Assembly (NCBI GenBank): GCA_009781725.1
Contig: WQVF01000038.1
Span: 1 to 34,511 of the forward strand
Origin: Defluviitaleaceae bacterium
GTDB taxonomy: Bacteria > Bacillota > Clostridia > Lachnospirales > WQUN01
Direction: 5' to 3'
Length of the DNA stretch: 34,511 nt
Positions within the stretch are counted from its first letter, which is position 1, and every line of letters starts with the position of its first letter. Made by a program: the position numbers and the translations under genes. The notes beneath the pieces are model-generated. The model searched no databases. It saw nothing but the letters and a program-made list of their open reading frames with translations, and was not told the DNA's origin. Below are positions 7,752 to 15,570 of this stretch, in pieces.

Positions 7752-9097
7752 GGGTCATCAACCTCCATCACATGATAAATGCAGAATTTGTAAACATCCC
7801 CCATTTTTATATCCGATGGAGAGAATGGAAAGGCCAGATTGCCCGCAGTGGAAATACGCCCAGGGTAGCCGTAGTGCAGTAAAGTTGACCGGGCAAAGGA
7901 ACAGATGGTATTGGCGAGCTCCTGAGTAGGAGCCACGGCGTCGATGATAATAACAAGCTCGCCTCCCCTGTCATCCCGGGCTTGACCCGGGATTCCATTA
8001 TCATTGCCAGAAAATATACCCATCACACCACTGGCACCGCCGCGCCCATATATCTTAAAATCTAAAGCATATTCATGCATTAGCCCAGAAAAATTATCCG
8101 CAACCCGGGCCTTAACCTTGGGAGTAATTTCATCAATTTGAGCAATCATAACAGGGTCGGCTGTAGCGGCAAAAGAAACCGTGCGGCAACCGACTTTTTT
8201 TACACCTTCGAGCTTGACGGTATATTTTTCTGATGGAATAAACCGGCTACCAGTCACCCGCACTGCCGATTCGGTTTCTTGGGTAAATACGGTCTGGTGT
8301 AAGTCCAAAATCCCCCCAGGGCCGGGGAGTACATATGGGTTGGTTTTTTCGTAGAGGGTGTGGGCGGCAACAGAAAGGGTCGTACACATACGCTCAGAAG
8401 ACAATGGCTCTACCCGGAAATAATCCTCACCGATATACCCCAACATACAATCACTGCCGCTGCCGGGAGTTGCGGCAATTGCGGCACACTCCAGAATTTT
8501 GCCAAGATGTGTGGCAAGGCCGGGGTTATAGCCCCGGTGTATAGCCAATGCCGCAAAAACAACCGGATCGTAGGCCCGTCCGGTAAGAATAACTTGCGCC
8601 CCGGCATCCAGTGCTTTGAGGATAGGCTCAACACCCATCTGAGCCACAATATGAGCAGCACTATCAATATCTGATTGGGTCAATTGCGGAGCAGGTTTAA
8701 GAGGCGTGACTTCACCGTTTTCTAATGCCTTTGAAATGGCGGTTTTACTGATATCACTGGGGATTACTGCCAGGGAAAATTTCAGTTTCTCCTCGACGGC
8801 AATTTCTTCGATTATTTCACGATTCCACTGCAAATGCGGAGCCGCGCCACATCCTCCGGCGGAGCCGATAATCACAGGAATCCCCGCCTCAATCCCTGCA
8901 GGTATCATAATGGCCAAATCCCGCTTAACAGCCTCTCGGTCGGTAAAGGAAATCCCCGCACCCAAATAATAAGGGCCGGGGTCTGTGGAGCCCGCATCAA
9001 CGGCAATTACATCAGGCTTGCGGCGCATCCCCTCCTCCCATGAGGTCATAGGGAAGCCGTAGCCTAGTATTGCTGTTGGGGATAGGATTTTTAACAT
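7715..9097 (-). CDS. AtuA/DUF1446 family protein with in-frame palindromic insertion
   Basis: A 460-residue soluble protein of the DUF1446 (acyclic terpene utilisation AtuA) family. Typical segments are VIAVDAGSTDPGPYYLGAG (30-48), IIGSAGGCGAAPHL, LTGRAYDP and LPGPGGILDLH. Near residues 365-380 the family sequence is interrupted by GNDNGIPGQARDD, encoded by a palindromic element (7973-7993), before the usual VIIIDAVAPTQELAN. The frame stays open. The ATG overlaps the ammonia-lyase TAA by one base. Its biochemical role is not settled; here it may act after mesaconate, where mesaconase and citramalate lyase genes are missing. That placement is inference. Confidence 0.85.
   Translation of the reverse strand: MLKILSPTAILGYGFPMTSWEEGMRRKPDVIAVDAGSTDPGPYYLGAGISFTDREAVKRDLAIMIPAGIEAGIPVIIGSAGGCGAAPHLQWNREIIEEIAVEEKLKFSLAVIPSDISKTAISKALENGEVTPLKPAPQLTQSDIDSAAHIVAQMGVEPILKALDAGAQVILTGRAYDPVVFAALAIHRGYNPGLATHLGKILECAAIAATPGSGSDCMLGYIGEDYFRVEPLSSERMCTTLSVAAHTLYEKTNPYVLPGPGGILDLHQTVFTQETESAVRVTGSRFIPSEKYTVKLEGVKKVGCRTVSFAATADPVMIAQIDEITPKVKARVADNFSGLMHEYALDFKIYGRGGASGVMGIFSGNDNGIPGQARDDRGGELVIIIDAVAPTQELANTICSFARSTLLHYGYPGRISTAGNLAFPFSPSDIKMGDVYKFCIYHVMEVDDPCSHFPVNIINF
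7973..7993. repeat. Palindromic element inserted in frame in the AtuA gene
   Basis: ATCCCGGG, loop CTTGA and CCCGGGAT form a perfect 8-bp hairpin, flanked by CCTGTC on the left and TCCATTATC on the right. The wider insertion is about 7966-8005. Translated on the minus strand it gives GIPGQARDD, the signature of dispersed small palindromic elements seen in many bacteria. Confidence 0.7.
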
Positions 9098-10317
9098 TAC
9101 AACACATCCTTTAACGCGAGTATCCGCTGCATTTCATTATAAACAATCATATACCCTTCATCCACGCCCATCCCTGGCTTGGCCAACATTTGGTCTGGCC
9201 TCGTTGCCATTGCTATATGGGTACACACTTGCCCCGAGCGGTCAGTCTCATTGCAGGTGCCCCCTAGGTAGGCTCCCATGTTGTTGGCTTTGCAATAGCG
9301 TATCGCTTCTATAGTGTTGTTGATTCCCCCCAGGTCAGGGGTTTTGATTTGTGCCATATGACCTGCTTTGTTATCTGTAAAGATTTTTATGTCTTCATAG
9401 GTATTACACCATTCGTCGGCTACTATTTCTGTGGCTATCCCTTGGGATTCGACCATTTGCCGCAGGGTGGCCAATGCTTCTACTTGGGGTTCCCGGGCAC
9501 CCATGTCCACTGGGCCTTCTATTCTTATTGTAAATGGGGCGGCGGCGGCTTCTACCTTGGCTAGGAAGTCTACGATAGCTTCAAAGTTGTGGTCTAGGGC
9601 AATTCCCAGCACACCGTATACATCAATATGGAGGATGGGCTGGTACCCTTCCCATGGTGCGATTTTTATACTGCGGTCCCGTAGCCAGCCGGCGTATTCC
9701 AGTAACTTTTCACCCTTATGCCCAAGCTTGGTCATATTGTTGACCAGGCCATGAGGCAGCACATCCGAGCCTTTTAATATCATCTTGTCTACATTGGTGT
9801 AGCGGTCATCGCCAGATTGGGAGAAGATTGGGATTAGAGTATCAGAGAGGGGCAGACCATATTCCTGAGCTACAATTTGGGCCATTAGTTTTTTATTTTT
9901 CTTTGCCACAGCGTCAAGGCAGGACTGGGTTACTCCGTAGCGTATGGCCGTGTGGATGGGCAAGGAGTCCACTGTGTGAGCCATTTCTCGAAAAGTGGTA
10001 ATTTCTTTTCCGATATAAAGAGGCGCGACATCCTGCTCAATAACCGGGATAAAATCCCTTGCAAGAAATAATGGGTCACGCCCTCCCGTACCGGAATACT
10101 GCACAGCGGCACAATCCCCATGGGCGATTTCTCCGTTTTCTAAGATAAACAATACGGAAATAGACTCCCCAGCCTGTCGCACCCTGGTAAACCCCGGTGT
10201 GCATGGCTCACCGATATAGGCGTTGCCGTCAGCTTGTGCCGTAGTTTTAATAGCCTTTTGGTCATCGAAGAAAAAGCCGGTACGCCCTGGGGCGCAGATT
10301 ATGTTTTTGATTATCAT
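9097..10317 (-). CDS. mal: Methylaspartate ammonia-lyase
   Basis: A 406-residue enolase-superfamily enzyme (EC 4.3.1.2) that converts L-threo-3-methylaspartate to mesaconate and ammonia, the second step of glutamate fermentation. The catalytic lysine motif QIKTPDLGG (Lys325) and His189 in DVLPHGLVNN match Lys331 and His194 of the Clostridium tetanomorphum enzyme. Metal ligands are expected in HIDVYG, RIEGPVD and ADEW. I place the start at 10317 because GGAGTG lies 6 bases before it. An upstream in-frame ATG at 10392 would add 25 hydrophobic residues that family members lack. It lies 99 bases after glmE. Confidence 0.96.
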   Translation of the reverse strand: MIIKNIICAPGRTGFFFDDQKAIKTTAQADGNAYIGEPCTPGFTRVRQAGESISVLFILENGEIAHGDCAAVQYSGTGGRDPLFLARDFIPVIEQDVAPLYIGKEITTFREMAHTVDSLPIHTAIRYGVTQSCLDAVAKKNKKLMAQIVAQEYGLPLSDTLIPIFSQSGDDRYTNVDKMILKGSDVLPHGLVNNMTKLGHKGEKLLEYAGWLRDRSIKIAPWEGYQPILHIDVYGVLGIALDHNFEAIVDFLAKVEAAAAPFTIRIEGPVDMGAREPQVEALATLRQMVESQGIATEIVADEWCNTYEDIKIFTDNKAGHMAQIKTPDLGGINNTIEAIRYCKANNMGAYLGGTCNETDRSGQVCTHIAMATRPDQMLAKPGMGVDEGYMIVYNEMQRILALKDVL

Positions 10318-10416
10318 TTGTTCACTCCAAAATGAAGAGTATAGTTGAGCATATATCAAAAATGTTGCGTAAACACTTAAAAACATGGTCAAAACGGTTT
10401 GGCCAAAACGACAAAA

Positions 10417-11868
10417 CTATTTCGGTCTGCCTACCAGATATCCTTTGCCTATGGCATAGATATCATCCACAACCATTTGGAAGGTCACAGGCCGCTTTTC
10501 ATAGTTACCTCGCTCCTCCATCCTCTCCCGGTGAAAGTCCTTTACATCATCATCAAAGGGCAGGTTACCACAGTCAAGTAGCCGCACCGCGCCGGTATTA
10601 TCCCTTGCAGGCAGCAGTTTCCCCAGATTATTGCGGCTTGGAGCGAAAGGAATATCCAGCACCCCAGCCTCAAAGGCCCGGACTGTACCAGCAGCAAAAT
10701 CTCCGCCTCCAAGTTCATATGTTTTATCCAGCAGACAGCGGGTTTCCCTAAGAATCATATCACTTTCTGTGATTACATGAGGGGCATCCAACATATTTTG
10801 ATCTTTAAGCATTTGCACTAGCTGCTTAGTGGCTTTAAGGCCCGAGGCATTGGCCTCCTTTGTGGGTATTCCCATGGCCTCATGGGGGGTTTTTACAATT
10901 ACCTTGGTGGCATTAGAAAGAGCCGCCGCTGCCGCCCCCCAAGAGATTACCCCAAAGGCCCTGGACTCGTCTTGAGGGAATCCACCCATCCATTGATGGA
11001 GCACTGTTGTAACCTTTACATTGCTGTATCCGTATCTTTCAAGATACTCCTCTGTGATGGCACGTAGACTTTTGATTGCCGCCACATCCTGCACCAGGTT
11101 GCCGCATTGGCCGTAGCCTACCGTTATATCCGTAACTCCTTGCTCCGCCGCAAGTAGGCTTTCTATTACAGCCACAGCATGAGAAATACAAGGAGGAACC
11201 AACGTCCCGGTAAGAGGGCCGAAGGGTTCTTTATTAATGATAACCCCTGCCTCGGCATACATACCAAGGAGCCTATCACAGTACTGCCAATCAATTATAC
11301 TTTTATCCAATGGGTAATTTTTCGAATATGGAATATTGTAAGAAATCCCGCCGCCTTCGTAGGAGGTAAAGCCTCCGGCTACGGAGATTTCTGTTAGCAG
11401 CCGCGCGTCCGGGGTTCCGTGACGTACCTGCACCGGGGCGTTGAGAGCGGTGTTTATCTCTCGGCAAATTTCCACACCATAATTAACAACAGGGAAGCCG
11501 TTAAGCATAGACCGGTTAAGCCGCTTACTCTCTTCGATGCCGGTGTCCGCCTCTGTATAGCGATTATGACGGGTGTAGCTATCAATTGTTGTGGGAAGCA
11601 GGTCCGCCTCCCCTTCACTTTCCAGGTATCCCAGTAGCTCGATTAGCATATCCGGCAGGGCTACCCCAGCCCGAGGCTGGATTAGGGTAGTGCCGTCCCG
11701 GTCGGCAGCGGCCAGTTTATTGGCGAAGATTTTTTTCTCCGGGTATGTCTTATGAAACGCCACTGCATCTTCAAAATTTACGGCCTTACCTGTGGGCCAT
11801 TGGGCCAATATTTCATTTTGGATGCTTGCAAAAGCATCAGCGGACAGCTTTTTATTGTGCAAATCCAC
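10417..11868 (-). CDS. glmE: Glutamate mutase epsilon (catalytic) subunit
   Basis: A 483-residue subunit of adenosylcobalamin-dependent glutamate mutase (EC 5.4.99.1), which rearranges L-glutamate to methylaspartate. Full family length. Recognisable segments are [41 protein letters not shown] (substrate-binding region), [20 protein letters not shown] and [20 protein letters not shown]. It assembles with GlmS (13168-13578) around B12. The gene starts one base after the mutL stop. The following 99-base gap to the ammonia-lyase gene contains a family D motif, TTTTGTCGTTTTGG on the minus strand. Confidence 0.97.
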   Translation of the reverse strand: MDLHNKKLSADAFASIQNEILAQWPTGKAVNFEDAVAFHKTYPEKKIFANKLAAADRDGTTLIQPRAGVALPDMLIELLGYLESEGEADLLPTTIDSYTRHNRYTEADTGIEESKRLNRSMLNGFPVVNYGVEICREINTALNAPVQVRHGTPDARLLTEISVAGGFTSYEGGGISYNIPYSKNYPLDKSIIDWQYCDRLLGMYAEAGVIINKEPFGPLTGTLVPPCISHAVAVIESLLAAEQGVTDITVGYGQCGNLVQDVAAIKSLRAITEEYLERYGYSNVKVTTVLHQWMGGFPQDESRAFGVISWGAAAAALSNATKVIVKTPHEAMGIPTKEANASGLKATKQLVQMLKDQNMLDAPHVITESDMILRETRCLLDKTYELGGGDFAAGTVRAFEAGVLDIPFAPSRNNLGKLLPARDNTGAVRLLDCGNLPFDDDVKDFHRERMEERGNYEKRPVTFQMVVDDIYAIGKGYLVGRPK

Positions 11869-11869
11869 G

Positions 11870-13171
11870 TTAAACCTCCATGCACTCGTTTTCTATTATT
11901 CTTAAGGCAAGCTCCCGGTTTATACGAGAGAGTAGCCCCATTGCGCCGAAGATATATTTTTTATCTATTAGAAATTTGGGATTTTTGGGTTTGAGAATTT
12001 CCTGACCGTCCCCTATGGCGTTTTCCAATATACCATGAGGGTTTCCGCTATAAACTATCGGGCCGCCTATGCCGATTATATACTTAATAGGGCTCAAATC
12101 TTTGCCTAGCTGATAGTAGGTTTCCCCGAAAGGGGTAAAAACTCTTTCTAAATGTCCACTATGGCGTTCTACGGCTATATCCACGGCTATGCCGCAGAGC
12201 TTTGCGTCGTATTCACTTTCTAAGCTACCTGGGGCTGGAACAAAGGATGGGTCGGCGATGCAATTTCCTTGGTAGGCCTGTAATTCCGGGGCGACGTCCA
12301 CCAGTGCGTCCATGCTATACCGCATCCCTAAATCCCCTTCCACTGTACGCTTTGCAAAGGGCTCTGGCAGACCTTTTTGGGTTACATTAGGCAAAGTGGG
12401 CATACCAGTACACATGGAATATACATCCGTGGTGGCACCACCTACATCCACAGCAAGGAGCGGCCCTAGGCTTTCTGCCAACAACTGAGCCCCTTCGAAT
12501 ACAGCCAAGGGGGTAGGAATAATGGGAGTGGAAAATATTTTTGCCGCTTCTCCCAAGCCTTTTGCCTCGATTATTTTTTCCATGAAAAGAGCCCGTATCG
12601 CGTCCTTTGCGGGCATTATATCAAGGGTATTAAACTCGGGCATTACATTTTTGCATATGACGGCGTTTCCCCCTATTATCTTTGCGGCTTCCGACGCAGC
12701 GGATTTATTTCCGGCGATTATTACAAAAAAATCCCGGTCAATGCTCCCAAGCACCCGAGCATTGTGCAAAATCACATCTTTGTTGCCGCCGTCGGTACCT
12801 CCGGAGAGCAAAATCAAATCAGGGTTGATATCGTAGATTTCCCCGGCTTCGTCGTCGCTTAACTCATATGAATATGTTTTTACCACCTTGGCACCGGCAC
12901 TACAGGCCGCCATAGATGCCGCCTTGGCTGTAAGTGCAGGAACCAGTCCGACTGCTACCATTTTCAATCCACCCCCCGCGGAGCTTGCTGCCAAGCGGTG
13001 GGTGTAGTCAAGGGCGCCGGTTTGACGGTTAAGCTCCGTTAGGGCTGTGTGAAGGCCTTCCCGGATATCCGTTTCTATTGTGGTAAATGCCTTGGCCGTC
13101 CCGATTATCCCTGTATCACTGATGGCCGTTACCTTGGTAAATGTAGAACCGAAATCTACCGCGAGAGTCAT
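11870..13171 (-). CDS. glmL: Glutamate mutase-associated MutL (GlmL), ASKHA ATPase
   Basis: A 433-residue protein of the MutL family found beside B12 mutases in amino acid fermentation clusters. The actin/hexokinase-like ATPase motifs are [14 protein letters not shown] (4-17) and [13 protein letters not shown] (about 240-252), with [12 protein letters not shown] near the C terminus. A reactivating or chaperone role for the mutase is generally assumed. The start overlaps glmS by 4 bases and glmE starts one base after it ends, so the three are translated as one block. It is unrelated to the DNA mismatch repair MutL. Confidence 0.94.
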   Translation of the reverse strand: MTLAVDFGSTFTKVTAISDTGIIGTAKAFTTIETDIREGLHTALTELNRQTGALDYTHRLAASSAGGGLKMVAVGLVPALTAKAASMAACSAGAKVVKTYSYELSDDEAGEIYDINPDLILLSGGTDGGNKDVILHNARVLGSIDRDFFVIIAGNKSAASEAAKIIGGNAVICKNVMPEFNTLDIMPAKDAIRALFMEKIIEAKGLGEAAKIFSTPIIPTPLAVFEGAQLLAESLGPLLAVDVGGATTDVYSMCTGMPTLPNVTQKGLPEPFAKRTVEGDLGMRYSMDALVDVAPELQAYQGNCIADPSFVPAPGSLESEYDAKLCGIAVDIAVERHSGHLERVFTPFGETYYQLGKDLSPIKYIIGIGGPIVYSGNPHGILENAIGDGQEILKPKNPKFLIDKKYIFGAMGLLSRINRELALRIIENECMEV

Positions 13172-13578
13172 ACACCTAAATCCTTGCTAATATCCTCGAT
13201 GCCTTTTTCGGGGGTAGTCCCAGGAGGATAAGCCCGGGTAAAGCCCATCTCAAGGAATGTTTGCTCCACTTCGGCAAAATTGCGCTTACCTACTACCAGG
13301 TTGCCCCCAACATACATAGGAATCCCAACAAGGCCAGCTTCATCACATTTTTCCCGCAGGCCTCGGCAGTCCATTTCCCCGTGGCCATACAGGGAGGACA
13401 CCACTATTGCATCCGCAGCAGTTTCGATTGCCGCCTCGATAAATTCCTCCTGGGATACCATAACGCCTAAATTGACTACGTTAAACCCAGCCTCTTCAAA
13501 GGCATGTGAAAGGATTTTGATGCCCACCGCATGTACATCCGCACCGATTACACCCATTACCAATGTTTTTCCGTTCAT
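13168..13578 (-). CDS. glmS: Glutamate mutase sigma (B12-binding) subunit
   Basis: A 136-residue cobalamin-binding subunit of glutamate mutase. The DxHxxG motif is DVHAVG (14-19), with His16 as the base-off lower ligand to cobalt. SSLYGHG (61-67) and YVGGN complete the B12 fold. The length equals that of characterised GlmS proteins. AAAGGTG precedes the ATG. It is the first gene of the operon, and the roughly 80 bases to the divergent cysteine-rich gene must hold the promoters. A TTGACA at 13635-13640 on the minus strand is suggestive, but no well-spaced -10 box stands out. Confidence 0.97.
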   Translation of the reverse strand: MNGKTLVMGVIGADVHAVGIKILSHAFEEAGFNVVNLGVMVSQEEFIEAAIETAADAIVVSSLYGHGEMDCRGLREKCDEAGLVGIPMYVGGNLVVGKRNFAEVEQTFLEMGFTRAYPPGTTPEKGIEDISKDLGV

Positions 13579-13660
13579 GTATTCACCTTTGCTTTATAAA
13601 GTATTAGCACTATAATTGTCATAATCTTTTATAATGTCAATAAAAAACACGAGGTGCCCC

Positions 13661-13930
13661 GTGAAAAATAATCATAAATTCTTTTCGAATAAAACATGTA
13701 TGTTCTTCCCCTGTCATGCCAAACCTGAGGGGGAATTTAATTGTCTGTTTTGCTATTGCCCCCTTTATTTTCTGGGAGAAGAATGCGGCGGGGTCTTCCG
13801 CTGGGCTATCCACAAGGATATAAAGATAAAAATCTGCTCGGATTGCCCCGTCCCTCATATGCCGGAGAATTATGAGTTAATTACCGGCAAGCTAACAGAA
13901 GAATCTATTTCAAAAGTTTTTAACAAGTAA
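13661..13930 (+). CDS. Cysteine-rich small domain protein
   Basis: An 89-residue protein that looks like the cysteine-rich small domain family (zf-like). Hallmarks are NHKFFSNKTC, FFPCH, FNCLFCYCPLY, ECGG and CSDCPVPH, giving about ten cysteines probably arranged to bind metal. I choose the GTG at 13661, preceded by GAGG 6 bases upstream; an ATG at 13634 has no such site. Such domains are often found near or fused to cobalamin biosynthesis proteins. It diverges from the B12-dependent glutamate mutase operon, which fits, but no function is established. Confidence 0.8.
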   Translation: MKNNHKFFSNKTCMFFPCHAKPEGEFNCLFCYCPLYFLGEECGGVFRWAIHKDIKIKICSDCPVPHMPENYELITGKLTEESISKVFNK

Positions 13931-13947
13931 CCGAACAAAAAAGACTG

Positions 13948-14099
13948 TAAAGCCCCCTTCTTCAGAAGGGGGTGGCCCGAAGGGCCGGGGGTTGCCAACT
14001 TGCGTAGCGCAATCACTGAGAACCAAAACTTGCGGCCTGGGAACACAACCCCCTCGCCGCCTTCGGCGTCTTTCCCCCTTCATTCTGAAGGGGGCTTTA
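13948..14099. repeat. MITE-like repeat family B, copy 1
   Basis: A 152-bp element with perfect 13-bp terminal inverted repeats, TAAAGCCCCCTTC and GAAGGGGGCTTTA. Inside are GGCCCGAAGGGCC and CGCCGCCTTCGGCG hairpins. A second copy is at 33991-34136 in the opposite orientation. It has no ORF. Its right tip supplies the TAA stop codon of the M24 peptidase gene (14097-14099). Confidence 0.85.
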
Positions 14100-15332
14100 T
14101 CCACCCATAACGGCTTCTATATCTTCGATACTGCTGGGGATATCCTTAGAAAGGTTTTCGCATCCGGTTTCTGTTACCAGACAGTTATCTTCCAGCCTAA
14201 ACCCTATCCCCCAGTCCTCGACGTAAATCCCAATATCCACACAAAAGACCATCCCCGCAGCCAGAGGTGTATCCGGCGTTATCGCCACCATATCATGTAC
14301 ATCAAAACCCACATGATGGGCCCCTCCGTGCCACATATATGTTCCGATATCATCCCAGGACTTACAAAGACCTATCTCCATAAGATGCTCGTAGTTGACC
14401 TTTCTGATTATGCCGTCAACGTCTTTCATAGGCATACCGGGCTTGATAATGGAGAACATATGTCTGGAGGTTTCATACGCGCATTCGTATAACAGACGCT
14501 GCTTATCACTAAATTTTCCGTTTACCGGCCAGCCCCGGGATACATCCGTTACCACGTTTTTATATGGCACACCCACATCATTGAGAATAAAATCTCCGTC
14601 ATGGGCAATACCCTTGCAGTCATGATAGTGTATGCAGAAATTATTGATACCGGCGGAGATTATCGGCGGAGCCGCATAGGTCGGAGCACCGGCCTTCATA
14701 ATGGCATATAAGAATTCCGCTCTTAGCTCCAATTCGGATATACCGGGCTTTGCTCCTTGCATCATCGCGACTATGCCCTTACCCGTAATTTCCTCTGCCT
14801 TGCGCATTGATTCAATTTCGCAGGGCTTTTTTATTAGGCGCAGAGCTTTAAGGTGAGGCATTAGGTCCTTGATGATGATATGGGGATAGCGGTCATGGAT
14901 ATATTTTGCCAAGGTATGTTCCGGGCCGTCAGGCTGATTTCTTGTGTATTTGTATAGGGGGAGATATACACAGGAGTATCCTCCCGAGCCAAGGGCAAAA
15001 TCCAGCTTTTTGTCAAAGTCCTGAGAGTAGTTTATGGATTTTATCCCGGATATATCCGTGGCGTCGTTAGCTTTGATTCGTTCGCCGTTCCAGCGTTCCC
15101 ACTGCTTGTCGGGAGGCGGGATAAATAGTGTTTCCTCCCCGCCAAGGCTAAACAATATTGCGTCGCGTTGGTCAACTCCTGTGAGGTACAAGAAATTTCT
15201 ATCGGCGAAATAGTGATAGTACTCATCGGCGGTTTTCCATGGGGCCGAACCGCTGCATACTATAGCTATTGCATCCCTTTCTAAGCGGGAGTATAGGGAT
15301 TGTCGGTTTTGGGTGTGGAATGTACTGTTCAT
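14097..15332 (-). CDS. M24 family Xaa-Pro aminopeptidase/prolidase-type peptidase
   Basis: A 411-residue cytoplasmic metallopeptidase. An N-terminal aminopeptidase P-like domain (FLYLTGVDQRDAIL, about 50-63) is followed by the M24 pita-bread domain from about 165. The dinuclear metal ligands are visible: Asp in LNDVGVPY, Asp in VVTDVSRG, His in HHVGFDVHD, Glu in DIGIYVEDWG and the last Glu in FRLEDN. Such enzymes cut X-Pro bonds. It lies downstream of the HypD-like gene in the same direction, so it may release proline or hydroxyproline from peptides. AGGAGG precedes the ATG. The stop codon lies inside repeat B. Family certain, substrate inferred. Confidence 0.9.
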   Translation of the reverse strand: MNSTFHTQNRQSLYSRLERDAIAIVCSGSAPWKTADEYYHYFADRNFLYLTGVDQRDAILFSLGGEETLFIPPPDKQWERWNGERIKANDATDISGIKSINYSQDFDKKLDFALGSGGYSCVYLPLYKYTRNQPDGPEHTLAKYIHDRYPHIIIKDLMPHLKALRLIKKPCEIESMRKAEEITGKGIVAMMQGAKPGISELELRAEFLYAIMKAGAPTYAAPPIISAGINNFCIHYHDCKGIAHDGDFILNDVGVPYKNVVTDVSRGWPVNGKFSDKQRLLYECAYETSRHMFSIIKPGMPMKDVDGIIRKVNYEHLMEIGLCKSWDDIGTYMWHGGAHHVGFDVHDMVAITPDTPLAAGMVFCVDIGIYVEDWGIGFRLEDNCLVTETGCENLSKDIPSSIEDIEAVMGG

Positions 15333-15345
15333 GATGGCCTCCTAA

Positions 15346-15570
15346 AATGAATCTTTTTTGTCTGCGGCAAAAACCGTAAATTTTTTCTGCGTAGAAACAT
15401 CGCAGAAGAAAATTTACTTGGATGAATCTTTTTTGCCTTCGGCAAAAACCGTAAATTTTTTCTGCGTAGAAGCATCGCAGAAGAAAATTTACTAGGATGA
15501 ATCTTTTTTGCCTTCGGCAAAAACCGTAAATTTTTTCTGCGTAGAAGCATCGCAGAAGAAAATTTACTAG
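15346..15570 (+). repeat. Three tandem 75-bp units of repeat family C
   Basis: Units start at 15346, 15421 and 15496 and differ at only a few positions. Each contains GCCTTCGGC (unit 1 differs) and the stem TTCTGCG/CGCAGAA. The array fills the whole space between the hypD-like stop and the ribosome site of the M24 peptidase. Its last bases overlap the hypD-like stop codon. A fourth copy is at 4629-4702. Confidence 0.95.

Noticed and set aside
10318-10392. 25-residue N-terminal extension of methylaspartate ammonia-lyase
   Set aside because: Absent from the family, and the ATG at 10317 has its own GGAGTG.
11870-13171. DNA mismatch repair protein MutL
   Set aside because: The name is shared, but the motifs are those of the ASKHA-type protein of glutamate mutase operons.
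13910-14104. A minus-strand ORF across repeat B
   Set aside because: Low-complexity translation of a non-coding repeat (RRRRRGG), no ribosome site.
15346-15570. Tandem repeats as a CRISPR array
   Set aside because: Units are contiguous and nearly identical throughout; no unique spacers and no cas genes.
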